DNA of 55,043 nucleotides from an uncultured Flavobacteriales bacterium (GCA_913057205.1 CAJXNO010000018.1:1-55043), one strand, 5' to 3'. Positions 17,054-26,131 are shown, counted from the stretch's first letter. The notes: generated by a model from the letters alone, not told the origin. Made by a program: numbers and translations.

Positions 17054-18544
17054 ATGGGACTAAAGGCGTACGCAGCAAAGTGGCTGGCAAAAAGAGAGGT
17101 TGCAGGCATCAAGAAATGGTCAGATCATCCCCTTGAACAGCAAGAGAAAACCTTCTCTTATTTGAAGCGTGTGCTCGCATCCACTTCTTTCGGTAAGGAA
17201 CATGGCATAACTAACGCCCTGAGCTATGCACAATGGAAAGAAGCCGTCCCGGTGAGGGATTATGAGCAGCTTCGTCCTTGGGTTGATCAGGTAGTGCATG
17301 GTGAAGCAGACGTGCTGTGGAAAGGTAAACCCGCCTACCTCTGTAAAACCTCCGGCACCACCTCTGGCGTGAAGTATATACCGATGAGTAAGGAAGGCAT
17401 CGATGCTCAGATCAAAGCCGCCCGATCCGCGCTGATGTGCTACATCCATGCATCTGGCAATGCGTCCTTTGTAGATGGTAAAATGATGTTCCTCCAAGGA
17501 AGTCCGAAACTTGAAACCAAACATGGGATTGAGGTAGGTCGACTCTCCGGTATCGTTGCGCATCATGTTCCTCAGTACCTCCAAACCAACCGTTTGCCTT
17601 CATGGCAGGTGAATCGGATGGAAGATTGGGAGAAAAAAGTGGATGCGATTGTTGATGAAACCAAGTCTAAAGACCTGCGGCTCATTTCGGGTATTCCTCC
17701 TTGGGTGCAGATGTACTTTGAACGGATGCTGGCTCAAACCGAAAAGGAATCTATCAAAGCGGTTTTCCCAAACCTTAGCCTCTTTGTGCACGGAGGTGTG
17801 AACTATGCGCCCTACAAGCAACGGCTTGAACAACTCATCGGCGACAGCATCGATACCATTGAAACCTATCCCGCCTCTGAGGGATTCATCGCCTATCAAG
17901 ATGACTACCGTTCTGAAGGCCTCTTGCTGAACCTAGACGCTGGTATCTTCTACGAATTCATTCCTCTTGATCAGATCCATGCTGAGCATCCTGACCGACT
18001 TCGCTTGGATCAAGTGGAGCTGAATAAGCAATACGCGATTGTCTTGAACACATCAAGCGGTCTATGGGGATACCTCATAGGAGATACAGTCAAATTCATT
18101 TCTAAAGACCCTTATCGCATTGTGGTCAGCGGTCGCATCAAGCATTTCATAAGCGCCTTTGGTGAGCATGTGATCGCTGAAGAGGTTGAGAACGCCATGA
18201 CCAGGGTCTGTGCCATGGAAGGACGTTCGATTCAAGAGTTTCATGTAGCTCCGCAGGTGAGTCCGGCCGAAGGATTGCCCTACCACGAATGGCTCATCGA
18301 ATCTGACGAAACTTTGTCAGCAAACTTCGCAAAAGAGCTAGACCGCATCATGCGAGAACTCAATCCTTATTATGACGACCTGATCGAAGGGAAGGTGCTG
18401 CAAGCGTTGAAGACAACGATTGTTCCGCGTGGCGCATTCAATGCTTACATGAAGTCTCAAGGAAAGCTGGGTGGACAAAACAAGTTGCCACGTTTAAGCA
18501 ACGACCGTGCGATTGCTGAGAAGATTCTCTCAACAATGGTCTGA
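17054..18544 (+). CDS. GH3-family acyl-adenylate/amide synthetase-like protein
   Basis: The 496-residue protein matches the GH3 (auxin-responsive promoter) family throughout. Its ATP-binding motif region is CKTSGTTSGVKYIPMS (about residues 95-110). FVHGGVNYAPYKQRLEQLIG and TYPASEGFIAYQ lie in the centre. YLIGDTVKFIS and SGRIKHFISAFGEHVI precede the C-terminal lid. Plant GH3 enzymes adenylate a carboxylic acid and join it to an amino acid. Bacteroidota homologues are common but mostly uncharacterised, so the substrate is unknown. It shares an operon-like position with marC and precedes dxr, which has its own promoter. Confidence 0.92.
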   Translation: MGLKAYAAKWLAKREVAGIKKWSDHPLEQQEKTFSYLKRVLASTSFGKEHGITNALSYAQWKEAVPVRDYEQLRPWVDQVVHGEADVLWKGKPAYLCKTSGTTSGVKYIPMSKEGIDAQIKAARSALMCYIHASGNASFVDGKMMFLQGSPKLETKHGIEVGRLSGIVAHHVPQYLQTNRLPSWQVNRMEDWEKKVDAIVDETKSKDLRLISGIPPWVQMYFERMLAQTEKESIKAVFPNLSLFVHGGVNYAPYKQRLEQLIGDSIDTIETYPASEGFIAYQDDYRSEGLLLNLDAGIFYEFIPLDQIHAEHPDRLRLDQVELNKQYAIVLNTSSGLWGYLIGDTVKFISKDPYRIVVSGRIKHFISAFGEHVIAEEVENAMTRVCAMEGRSIQEFHVAPQVSPAEGLPYHEWLIESDETLSANFAKELDRIMRELNPYYDDLIEGKVLQALKTTIVPRGAFNAYMKSQGKLGGQNKLPRLSNDRAIAEKILSTMV

Positions 18545-18557
18545 TTAACATTGTTTG

Positions 18558-18590
18558 TTGATCTGATTTCACGATCAAAACGCATCTTTG
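18558..18590 (+). promoter_or_regulatory. Promoter for dxr
   Basis: CATCTTTG (18583-18590) matches seven of eight -7 positions and TTG at 18558-18560 lies 22 bases upstream. The dxr ATG follows after 9 bases, so the leader would be very short. The TTG at 18588 that could lengthen dxr lies in this box. Confidence 0.5.
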
Positions 18591-18599
18591 CAGCCCTTT

Positions 18600-19763
18600 A
18601 TGGAACAGGAAGAAACCAGAGGAATAGCCATACTCGGTAGTACCGGTAGCATTGGTACGCAGGCCCTAGAGGTCATCAGCGAGCAACCAGACCGGTTCAG
18701 AGCAGAGGTGCTTACAGCAGGGAGAAATGCCGACCTTCTGATCGAGCAGGCAAAGCGCTACCGTCCGAATGCCGTGGTGATTGGTGATGAAGCGCAATAC
18801 CAGAAAGTAAGCGATGCCTTGTGGAACCTCGACATCAAAACCTACGCTGGCAGCGAAGCGCTGGAGCAGGTGGTAGAGATGGAAGGAGTTGATATTGTAC
18901 TCACGGCATTGGTTGGTTTCGCAGGCTTGAAACCTACGATGCGCGCCATCAAGGCAGGGAAGCACATCGCATTGGCCAACAAAGAAACCTTGGTTGTAGC
19001 AGGAGAACTGGTAACCAAAGCCGCCCGTGAAGCAGGGGTTAACCTTTACCCGGTAGACTCTGAACACAGCGCCATCTTTCAATGCTTGGTGGGTGAGTTC
19101 CACAACCCCATTGAAAAGATCTATCTCACTGCCTCTGGTGGACCGTTCCGAGGAAAGACAAGAACCGAGCTCGAGGATGTCAAGAAAGAACAAGCCCTCA
19201 AGCATCCGAATTGGGACATGGGTGCCAAGATCACGATCGATTCCGCTACGCTCATGAATAAGGGCTTAGAGGTGATTGAAGCAAAGTGGTTGTTTGCCTT
19301 ACGACCTGATCAGATCGATGTCATCGTGCATCCGCAGAGCATTATTCATAGCATCGTGCAGTTTGAAGATGGAAGCATGAAGGCGCAAATGGGATTGCCA
19401 GACATGAAGCTTCCGATTCAATATGCTTTGGCTTATCCGGAGCGGTTGAAGACCGATTTTCCGCGCTTCAATTTCATGGATTATCCATCCTTAACCTTTG
19501 AACAAGCAGACACATCCACCTTCAAGAACCTTGCTTTGGCGTATGAGGTGATGGAGAAAGGCGGTTCCGCTCCATGTGCGATGAATGCTGCAAATGAGAT
19601 TGCGGTTGAGGCATTCTTAAAGGATCAGATCGGATTTTTGGAGATCAATGAAATGATCAATCACTCGGTTCAGAACACCGCTTTCTCAAAACAACCGAGC
19701 TTAGAAGACTATTTGGAAATAGATAAAGAAGCGCGACAAAAAGCGCGCGAATGGATCAATTAA
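18600..19763 (+). CDS. dxr: 1-deoxy-D-xylulose 5-phosphate reductoisomerase
   Basis: The 387-residue enzyme makes 2-C-methyl-D-erythritol 4-phosphate, the second step of the MEP isoprenoid pathway. The NADPH site is GIAILGSTGSIGTQALEVI at the N terminus. ANKETLVVAGELV and VDSEHSAIFQCL hold substrate and metal residues. SGGPFRG, HPNWDMGAKITIDSATLMNK and GLEVIEAKWLF form the catalytic loop and metal-binding segment. The ATG at 18600 is chosen over an in-frame TTG four codons upstream. rseP starts one base after its stop. dxs, the preceding pathway step, is at the right end of this window. Confidence 0.98.
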   Translation: MEQEETRGIAILGSTGSIGTQALEVISEQPDRFRAEVLTAGRNADLLIEQAKRYRPNAVVIGDEAQYQKVSDALWNLDIKTYAGSEALEQVVEMEGVDIVLTALVGFAGLKPTMRAIKAGKHIALANKETLVVAGELVTKAAREAGVNLYPVDSEHSAIFQCLVGEFHNPIEKIYLTASGGPFRGKTRTELEDVKKEQALKHPNWDMGAKITIDSATLMNKGLEVIEAKWLFALRPDQIDVIVHPQSIIHSIVQFEDGSMKAQMGLPDMKLPIQYALAYPERLKTDFPRFNFMDYPSLTFEQADTSTFKNLALAYEVMEKGGSAPCAMNAANEIAVEAFLKDQIGFLEINEMINHSVQNTAFSKQPSLEDYLEIDKEARQKAREWIN

Positions 19764-19764
19764 T

Positions 19765-21084
19765 ATGGAAGATTTTCTCATCAAAGCAGCCCAGCTCATC
19801 TTGAGCCTCTCGATCCTCATCGTTTTGCACGAGTTGGGGCACTTCATACCTGCCAAATTGTTCAAGACGCGGGTAGAGAAGTTTTACCTCTTCTTTGATC
19901 CTTGGTTCTCACTGTTCAAATTCAAGAAGGGAGAAACCGAGTATGGAATGGGATGGCTGCCTTTGGGCGGATATGTCAAGATTTCCGGAATGATCGATGA
20001 GTCGATGGATAAGGAGCAGATGGCCAAGGAACCAGAACCCTACGAATTCAGAAGCAAGCCCGCCTGGCAGCGTTTGATCATCATGATCGGAGGTGTTACC
20101 GTGAATTTGATCCTTGGGTTCTTGATCTACAGCATGGTACTCTTTGTTTGGGGTAAAGAACGTCTGCCTTTGGAGAATATGACGCATGGGGTATACGTGG
20201 ATAGCACCTTGACGCCTTACGGATTACAAGATGGCGATCGGATCGTTGATGTGTTGGACGGTGAGGTCCGCTACTATGAAGACCTTGGCAAAGAGATATT
20301 GATCAACGGAGCACGCCAATTACAGGTAGAACGCGATGGGGAACGGATGACCGTAGCGTTACCTGATTCCATTGAAAAAGTGCTTTTAAAGAATGAGGTT
20401 AAAATGCTCTTTACACCGAAGTATCCGTTCGAGGTAGACAGTGTGATTGCCGGACAGAATGCAGAGAAGGCGGGTCTTAAGAAAGATGATCGCATCATTG
20501 CCGTTGCAGGTGAACCCACTCCTGGACCGATCGAGGGTATCAAGGCATTTCAATCGAATAAGGGACAAACCGTTAACATGCAAGTGCTGCGCGGTGGCGA
20601 TACTACTGAACTCAGCGTGGATGTAACCGAAGCCGGTACCGTCGGTTTCGGCGTTCGCCCGATGTCTGCCTTCATGGAAACCGAGACCTATAAGTACAGT
20701 TTTTGGGCTGCGATTCCAGCAGGGGTGAACGAGACCGGCGAGATCTTGGGGAATTACATCACCAGCATGAAGTTGATCTTCACGAAGGAAGGTGCTTCTC
20801 AGATCGGAGGTTTTGGTGCCATCGGTGGACTTTTCCCAGCAACTTGGAACTGGCAGGTGTTCTGGAGCATGACGGCTTTCTTGTCGTTGATCCTTGCTTT
20901 CATGAATATTCTGCCTATTCCTGCCTTAGACGGCGGACACGTGATGTTCTTGTTGTACGAGATGATCACCGGACGCAAACCGGGAGACAAGTTCTTGGAA
21001 TACGCCCAAATGGTGGGCATGATCCTACTGTTCGGCTTACTCATCTTTGCGAACGGTAACGACATCCTTCGCGCATTGCGCTAG
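19765..21084 (+). CDS. rseP: RseP-type site-2 intramembrane metalloprotease
   Basis: The 439-residue inner-membrane zinc protease has HELGH (about residues 22-26) in the first helix and NILPIPALDGGHVMFLLYE near the C terminus, the two halves of the active site. A PDZ domain lies between (VDSVIAGQNAEKAGLKKDD, about 225-245), and a weaker upstream PDZ-like part is seen at VYVDSTLTPYGLQDGD. RseP cleaves membrane-bound anti-sigma factors and leftover signal peptides. It follows dxr after one base, a conserved arrangement, so the two are cotranscribed. Confidence 0.96.
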   Translation: MEDFLIKAAQLILSLSILIVLHELGHFIPAKLFKTRVEKFYLFFDPWFSLFKFKKGETEYGMGWLPLGGYVKISGMIDESMDKEQMAKEPEPYEFRSKPAWQRLIIMIGGVTVNLILGFLIYSMVLFVWGKERLPLENMTHGVYVDSTLTPYGLQDGDRIVDVLDGEVRYYEDLGKEILINGARQLQVERDGERMTVALPDSIEKVLLKNEVKMLFTPKYPFEVDSVIAGQNAEKAGLKKDDRIIAVAGEPTPGPIEGIKAFQSNKGQTVNMQVLRGGDTTELSVDVTEAGTVGFGVRPMSAFMETETYKYSFWAAIPAGVNETGEILGNYITSMKLIFTKEGASQIGGFGAIGGLFPATWNWQVFWSMTAFLSLILAFMNILPIPALDGGHVMFLLYEMITGRKPGDKFLEYAQMVGMILLFGLLIFANGNDILRALR

Positions 21085-21134
21085 CGGTTTTTCATTTCCT
21101 TTGACCAATCGTGAAAGGTGGTCATTGGTCAATC

Positions 21135-21770
21135 ATGCGTTGGGGAATCTATATCCTTACGGTAGCTGCGCTCGTAGTTTTGCTCCATGGCATGCTGCGT
21201 GACCTCCCTACTGTTGCTGCTGTTTTCTTTTTTCTACTCTTTTTACCGTTTTCCTATGCACTGGGTGTTTCATTCGCCTTCGCGTTCAGCATGCATCGCA
21301 AAAGAAGCGGTCTGAACTTGATCATCTCGCTGACCATATTGTTAGCGGCTTCCAGCAGTTGGATAGCCTACTTTCCGCCTGATCTACGTCCAACGTTAAC
21401 GGTGGTCATTCCAGATGACTACGAAGGCAATGTCTATTATTTCAGACCCGATGGAGGAGAGGTCCAGCTGACCGCGGATGAGTATGGTTGTATCTATATT
21501 CCTCCCAATGTTTCGGAAGGTAAACGCTTCGAGTTGTACTATGGAGATGAAGAGATCCAGGAAGCACAACTAGCAAGTAAAATCGCCATGTATACGGCAG
21601 AAATTGGGGAGGATAAGCGGATGAAGAGGAAGGTCCCGTTCGCAAGTTTTGCGGTCAATGGCACACGCGAAGGTGTCGTCATCTCCAAAGCGAAGGCTCC
21701 TTTGGAATCTTTCTATGTCTTGATGCAAAAAGGCGTCTTAGACCAGCGAATCTCCGCTGCGACCAAATAA
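21135..21770 (+). CDS. Unknown membrane protein with a C-terminal extracytoplasmic domain
   Basis: No family is recognised. The 211-residue product has three hydrophobic segments (about residues 5-22, 26-48 and 60-78) and then a soluble beta-rich domain (LTVVIPDDYEGNVYYFRPDG, IYIPPNVSEGKRFELYYGDE). The topology suggests that the soluble part faces the periplasm. The ATG at 21135 is preferred to a GTG at 21111. It starts 50 bases after rseP and is probably the last gene of the dxr-rseP unit. It ends at the shared hairpin at 21771-21798. Confidence 0.7.
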   Translation: MRWGIYILTVAALVVLLHGMLRDLPTVAAVFFFLLFLPFSYALGVSFAFAFSMHRKRSGLNLIISLTILLAASSSWIAYFPPDLRPTLTVVIPDDYEGNVYYFRPDGGEVQLTADEYGCIYIPPNVSEGKRFELYYGDEEIQEAQLASKIAMYTAEIGEDKRMKRKVPFASFAVNGTREGVVISKAKAPLESFYVLMQKGVLDQRISAATK

Positions 21771-21798
21771 AAAAGGACCTCCAATCGAAGTTCCTTTT
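21771..21798. terminator. Possible bidirectional terminator between convergent genes
   Basis: AAAAGGA (21771-21777) and TCCTTTT (21792-21798) form a short stem flanked by A and T runs between the ends of the membrane protein gene and the thiolase gene. The stem is weak, so the call is tentative. Confidence 0.45.
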
Positions 21799-21820
21799 GG
21801 CTTTTCATTCACTGTCCTGA

Positions 21821-22996
21821 TCACATCAACTCAACGATCATCGCACTGGCACCGCCGCCGCCGTTGCAGATGCCTGCACCGCCTATCTTACCGCCGTGCT
21901 GTTTCAACACATGGATCAAGGTAACGATGATCCTGCTTCCTGAGCTACCGAGTGGGTGACCCAAAGAAACGGCTCCACCGTGCACGTCAACTTTAGCAGG
22001 ATCCAATCCAAGTAGTTTCACATTCGCTAGGCTCACTACGGAAAAGGCCTCATTCAATTCCCAGAAGTCAACATCTTCCACCTTCATGCCAGCACGATCA
22101 AGTGCCACAGGAATAGCTTTGGAGGGAGCCGTTGTGAACCACTCGCTGTCTTGCGCTGCATCACCAAATGAGCGGATCTTAGCCAAAGGCTTAAGTCCGA
22201 GTTCAGCGGCTTTCTCCGCACTCATGATAACCAATGCCGAGGCACCGTCGTTCATAGTAGAAGCATTTGCTGCAGTGATGGTTCCCTCTTTCTCAAAAAC
22301 CGCTCTCAATTGAGGGATCTTCTCAAACTTCACATTCTTATACTCTTCATCCTCCGCAAATAGGATCGGGTCTCCTTTACGCTGTGGGATCTCAACGGGC
22401 ACAATCTCCTCTTTGAACCAGCCATTCTCCCATGCCTTTGCAGAACGCTTGTACGACTCAATCGCAAAGTTGTCCTGGTCTTCGCGCGAGAAGTTGTGCT
22501 CCTTGGCGCAAAGCTCAGCGCAATTCCCCATTAATTGGTTCGTGTATACATCCATCAAGCCATCGTTGATGATACCATCGACCATCTTTCCATGTCCGTA
22601 CTTCTGTCCTGGTCGCAGGGCGGTGTAGTGAGGAGTTTGCGACATGCTTTCCATTCCACCGGCCACTACCACATCATTGATGCCTGCCATGATCGACTGT
22701 GCACCTAGCATGATGGCCTTCATGCCTGAAGCACATACCTTGTTCACGGTGGTGCAAGGAACCTCGCTGCTCAAGCCTGCTCCAAGCGCTGCTTGTCTCG
22801 CTGGTGCCTGACCAACTCCTGCTTGCAACACATTTCCCATGAAAACCTCTTGAACATGCTTCGGATCAATACCGGCGCGCTCAACCGCACCTTTGATGGC
22901 AACGGAGCCAAGCTTGGTCGCTGGAATCTGAGAAAGGCTTCCCATGAAACTGCCCATGGGCGTTCTAACCGCGCTTACTATTACTACTTCTTTCAT
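21821..22996 (-). CDS. Thiolase (acetyl-CoA C-acetyltransferase type)
   Basis: The 391-residue enzyme has the three thiolase sites: the acyl-accepting Cys in VNKVCASGMKA (about residue 89), the His in HGGAVSLGHPLGSSGSRI and the second Cys in GICNGGGGASA at the C terminus. MAGINDVVVAGGMESMSQTP is the typical signature. It condenses two acetyl-CoA or cleaves 3-ketoacyl-CoA; sequence alone does not separate biosynthetic from degradative use. The ATG at 22996 (MKEVVIVSAVRTPMGSF) is chosen, because the longer frame has 15 atypical residues before it. Confidence 0.95.
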   Translation of the reverse strand: MKEVVIVSAVRTPMGSFMGSLSQIPATKLGSVAIKGAVERAGIDPKHVQEVFMGNVLQAGVGQAPARQAALGAGLSSEVPCTTVNKVCASGMKAIMLGAQSIMAGINDVVVAGGMESMSQTPHYTALRPGQKYGHGKMVDGIINDGLMDVYTNQLMGNCAELCAKEHNFSREDQDNFAIESYKRSAKAWENGWFKEEIVPVEIPQRKGDPILFAEDEEYKNVKFEKIPQLRAVFEKEGTITAANASTMNDGASALVIMSAEKAAELGLKPLAKIRSFGDAAQDSEWFTTAPSKAIPVALDRAGMKVEDVDFWELNEAFSVVSLANVKLLGLDPAKVDVHGGAVSLGHPLGSSGSRIIVTLIHVLKQHGGKIGGAGICNGGGGASAMIVELM

Positions 22997-23038
22997 CGCT
23001 ATTTTGAATTTCTTGGTTTGTGTACGATCTGTGAGCCG

Positions 23039-23046
23039 CAAATGTA
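23039..23046 (-). promoter_or_regulatory. -7 promoter box for the thiolase gene
   Basis: TACATTTG on the minus strand is a perfect match, 42 bases before the ATG at 22996. It lies inside the longer thiolase frame's upstream region, which supports the shorter start. Confidence 0.5.
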
Positions 23047-23124
23047 GCAGTCTCGAAGGAGTTTTTTCCTATCGCTTCCTCAAGCGCCACATCGATTGTT
23101 GTGGTTGTGCTACTTTCGCTCGAA

Positions 23125-25173
23125 GTGAAACTCAACTGGAAAGATCGCATCAGAAACTATCCGCTCATACAGCGGAGTATAGCGTTCATCTTGGCGGTGG
23201 TGGTGATCGCTCTTTTCCTTCCCAAAGATGCCCTTTTCAAGTACGAGTATCAGCTCAACCAACCTTGGAAGCACGACAAGCTCTTCGCGCCCTTTGATTT
23301 TGGGATCAGGAAGAGCAACGAAGAGCTCAAAGCGGAAGAAGAACGCATCCGATCTGAGCAATATCCCGTCTTTACACTGAACAGAGCGGTGACCGAACAA
23401 ACGTTACACCGGATCGATGAAGCATGGCTTGCGATGGAGGATTCCTTGGCTCCGTGTGACAGTTTCAGAACCGCGCACCTGCGAAGGATGGCCGATCTTC
23501 TGAGCAAAGGAATCTTGCGGCAAGATAGTGTGGTAAGATCTCTCAAGTCAACCGACTTCGTTTACCTCGATCGATCTGATCAGCTCGAGCGAGTCTTTTT
23601 TGGAGATGCCATGATGATTTCTGACGCACTGGCAGCAGTAGTTGACTTCACCGAGCAGTTTACGGATAGCGTGTGCATGCAGCGCGCCCAAGATTTGAGC
23701 AAACGCTACCTGATCTCCAACTTGGTGTACAATGACAGCATCACTTCTCGTTTGATCCAAAAGAAGCTGGACGACATGGTTCTTCTGGAAGGGAAGATGA
23801 ACCGTGGACAAGTGATCATCGATGAAGGGGAGGTGGTTACGCCAGAACGTTTCAAAGTACTGGAGAGCTTGAAACAAGAGTACGCGGCCCGTACAATTTC
23901 AGAAACGGGCTTCCAATGGTCATTGATCGGGTCCTTGGGGATCGTCGTCATCTTGCTTGGATTGCTGATGCTCTTTGTGTACCTCAGTCAAGACAGACTT
24001 TTTAACGACCCTCGTCCCATCACATTGGCGCTCTCTCTGGTTACGGTGAGTTTTGCGGTTACATCCATCGCACACAGCAGCAGCACCTTATCCATTTACG
24101 CCATACCGATTGGGATCACGCCCTTGTTGATGCGCATGTTCTTCGATTTTAGGGTCTCCATCTTCACCTTCTTCGCACTGGTACTCATAACGGCCATCTT
24201 CTCCTCGAATCCTTTGGAGTACATCGTCCTGCAATCCAGCGCAATCTCCTTTGCGACACTGTATCAATCTTCTTCCACCAAGCGCTCAAGAACTTTGGGT
24301 ACGGCGTTGCTGGTATTTGCAGGCTACAGCATCATTTATGTGGTCATCAGCCTTGCTCAGAATGGCAACTTCAATGGGGTTTCCAATGCTTATTTCGGTT
24401 GGTTTGCCATCAATGGCCTTTTGTGTATGATGGTTTTTCCTTTGATCTATCTGGTAGAAAAGGTGTTCGGTTACATTTCTGAGACCACCTTATTAGAGCT
24501 TTCAGATAGCAATCAACCGCTTCTGAAAGAATTGGCCGTAAAGGCGCCCGGCACCTTTCAGCATTCTCTGCAGGTAGCCAACCTAGCGGAAAAGGTAGCT
24601 GCAAGAATAGGAGGGAGTCCGGTGTTGTTGCGCACGGCAGCGATGTACCATGACATCGGCAAAATGAACGATCCACAGTTCTTCATCGAGAATCAGTTGC
24701 CAGATAACAATCCCCATGATGACTTAGAGCCAGATGAGAGTGTCTCGATCATCATCGGTCATGTTACCAAAGGAATTGCTATGGCAAGCAAGGCGGAGTT
24801 GCCTTTTGACATCATCCAATTCATTCAAACCCACCATGGCACCAGCAAGGTGCGTTATTTTCTAAAGAAAGCGACCGATCAACAAGGGGAAGGCCAAGTG
24901 GATGAATCAGTATATACCTATCCAGGCCCACGACCCAACACCAAGGAACAGGCCATTTTGATGATGGCTGATTCTGTGGAAGCTGCATCACGAAGCCTCT
25001 CGAGTTTTGATCACCAGTCCATCGATCAATTGGTGGAACGCATCATCGATGGCCAACAGACAGACGGACAGTTTGAAGAAGCACCAATCACGTTCAAGGA
25101 TGTGAGCGCCGCCAAGCAAGTGCTCAAGGGAGCGCTGAAGGGGATCTACCACCAGCGCATCAGCTACGACTAG
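23125..25173 (+). CDS. 7TM-HD-domain phosphohydrolase (PgpH-type c-di-AMP phosphodiesterase family)
   Basis: The ~682-residue inner-membrane protein has one N-terminal helix (SIAFILAVVVIALFLP) and a large extracytoplasmic domain (about 40-270). A seven-helix bundle follows (about 270-470), then a cytoplasmic HD domain. The HD metal ligands are GTFQHSLQVANLAEKV, MYHDIGKM, HVTKGIAM and QTHHGTSKVRYF. The family includes PgpH, which hydrolyses cyclic di-AMP; that activity is inferred here. Start codons are poor: GTG at 23125 (giving MKLNWKDRIRN) is preferred, with GTG at 23101 as the alternative. A near-consensus -7 box TACTTTCG lies at 23111-23118, inside the longer frame. Confidence 0.9.
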   Translation: MKLNWKDRIRNYPLIQRSIAFILAVVVIALFLPKDALFKYEYQLNQPWKHDKLFAPFDFGIRKSNEELKAEEERIRSEQYPVFTLNRAVTEQTLHRIDEAWLAMEDSLAPCDSFRTAHLRRMADLLSKGILRQDSVVRSLKSTDFVYLDRSDQLERVFFGDAMMISDALAAVVDFTEQFTDSVCMQRAQDLSKRYLISNLVYNDSITSRLIQKKLDDMVLLEGKMNRGQVIIDEGEVVTPERFKVLESLKQEYAARTISETGFQWSLIGSLGIVVILLGLLMLFVYLSQDRLFNDPRPITLALSLVTVSFAVTSIAHSSSTLSIYAIPIGITPLLMRMFFDFRVSIFTFFALVLITAIFSSNPLEYIVLQSSAISFATLYQSSSTKRSRTLGTALLVFAGYSIIYVVISLAQNGNFNGVSNAYFGWFAINGLLCMMVFPLIYLVEKVFGYISETTLLELSDSNQPLLKELAVKAPGTFQHSLQVANLAEKVAARIGGSPVLLRTAAMYHDIGKMNDPQFFIENQLPDNNPHDDLEPDESVSIIIGHVTKGIAMASKAELPFDIIQFIQTHHGTSKVRYFLKKATDQQGEGQVDESVYTYPGPRPNTKEQAILMMADSVEAASRSLSSFDHQSIDQLVERIIDGQQTDGQFEEAPITFKDVSAAKQVLKGALKGIYHQRISYD

Positions 25174-25204
25174 AAAAGAGAAGGTCCCGACTTGCGCCGG
25201 GACC
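25174..25204. terminator. Shared hairpin terminator between the HD gene and rnpB
   Basis: GGTCCCG (25183-25189) and CGGGACC (25198-25204) form a 7-bp GC-rich stem between two convergent transcripts. On the minus strand it is followed by TTCTCTTTTC, so it mainly ends rnpB. On the plus strand only a weak A/T tract follows. Confidence 0.7.
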
Positions 25205-25212
25205 ATAAAAAT

Positions 25213-25550
25213 GTTGAAACTGTAAGCCAGATTCTGTGGCTGCTTTTGAGGCAGCTACCTGTCATTTATCTACGCGACCTACCCTCCCACATCAGGCGAG
25301 CAGCCTTCAAACGTGGGTTTACATGGTCTTGCAGCCCGCGAGGTTTACCCAGATCCCGATTGCTCGAGAAACGCGTGAGCTTTTACCTCACGTTTTCACC
25401 CTTACCCCGAATACACGGGGCGGTTTATTTTCTGTGGCACTTGCTGCTGATGGCAGGGCCATCACCCTCGGTTTCCCAAGGCACGGTGCTCTGTGCAGTC
25501 CGGACTTTCCTCCATTCCGATTACTCGGAACAGCGACAGGTCGTTTCAAC
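25213..25550 (-). ncRNA. rnpB: RNase P RNA, bacterial type A
   Basis: The RNA component of RNase P, which trims the 5' leaders of pre-tRNAs. On the minus strand the conserved GAGGAAAGTCCGGACTGCAC lies close to the 5' end, and the 3' end has the matching AGATTCTGGCTTACAG-type segment. The ends pair: GTTGAAAC at 25550-25543 and GTTTCAAC at 25220-25213 form helix P1, which fixes the length at about 338 nt. A consensus promoter lies at 25555-25582 and a hairpin terminator at 25183-25204. Several open frames cross this region on the plus strand, but they are artefacts of the RNA gene. Confidence 0.95.
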
Positions 25551-25554
25551 ACGG

Positions 25555-25582
25555 CAAATGTACGCTATTAGCGGTGTATCAA
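25555..25582 (-). promoter_or_regulatory. Promoter for rnpB
   Basis: TACATTTG (25562-25555, minus strand) is a perfect -7 box with TTG at 25582-25580, 17 bases upstream. The inferred RNA 5' end at 25550 follows four bases after the box. The -33 element lies inside the end of the Smr-domain gene. Confidence 0.8.
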
Positions 25583-26101
25583 TACTTCCGTGGCTCCAAA
25601 TCCGTAGGTGCGGTAGGGGGCATCGTGGTAGCTCAGGTGGTCTTGCTGATCCAAGAAACGGTGTACTTCAGACCTGAGTACACCTTCACCAACGCCATGA
25701 ATAATCACCACTTTCGGATAGCGCTTTTCTATGGCCTCTCGAAGAAAGGCACGGCAGCGGGTCATCTGATACTGTAGGATCTCACCATTGGTCATATGCT
25801 CAAACCGATCGAGAAGGGCATGGATGTGCAGGTCGAGTTCGTAAGTGGCATCTTCTGCATCTTGTAATCCTCTGAGCTTCTTTCGAGCCGCACGTTCGGC
25901 TTCTCGTTCCTTTGGAGTGAGCGTAGCGCGTTCTAGGTGTGGCTTGATGAGGTCATCGTGTTCAACCCGTACCAATTCATCTTGATCGTATGGAAAGGTC
26001 ATTCCATCCACGTTTATATAGTAGGTTGCGCCATCGATCGCTTCAATGATTCCTTCCGCAGCTTCATCCACTGCACGTACTTTTTCACCTACCTTGAACA
26101 T
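25568..26101 (-). CDS. Smr-domain protein (DUF2027-like N terminus)
   Basis: The 177-residue protein has an N-terminal SH3-like part (FKVGEKVRAVDEAAEGIIEA) and a charged linker (about 65-85). A C-terminal Smr domain follows, with the signatures ELDLHIHALL and VVIIHGVGEGVLRSEV (the HGxGxGxLR loop). Smr domains are endonuclease-like modules found in MutS2 and in stand-alone proteins. Recent work links some of them to mRNA cleavage on collided ribosomes, but that role is not shown for this group. Its stop lies 18 bases before the rnpB 5' end. Confidence 0.9.
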   Translation of the reverse strand: MFKVGEKVRAVDEAAEGIIEAIDGATYYINVDGMTFPYDQDELVRVEHDDLIKPHLERATLTPKEREAERAARKKLRGLQDAEDATYELDLHIHALLDRFEHMTNGEILQYQMTRCRAFLREAIEKRYPKVVIIHGVGEGVLRSEVHRFLDQQDHLSYHDAPYRTYGFGATEVLIHR

Positions 26102-26123
26102 GTCAATGCTTCAGTTTGTGGTT

Positions 26124-26131
26124 CAAAGATA
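26124..26131 (-). promoter_or_regulatory. -7 promoter box for the Smr-domain gene
   Basis: TATCTTTG on the minus strand is a perfect match 22 bases before the ATG. A TTG lies 24 bases upstream (26158-26156), one base beyond the usual range. Confidence 0.5.

Noticed and set aside
25192-25777. Three overlapping plus-strand open frames of 94-161 codons
   Set aside because: They lie across rnpB and the opposite strand of the Smr gene, and their translations have no domain-like features; the RNA gene explains the region.
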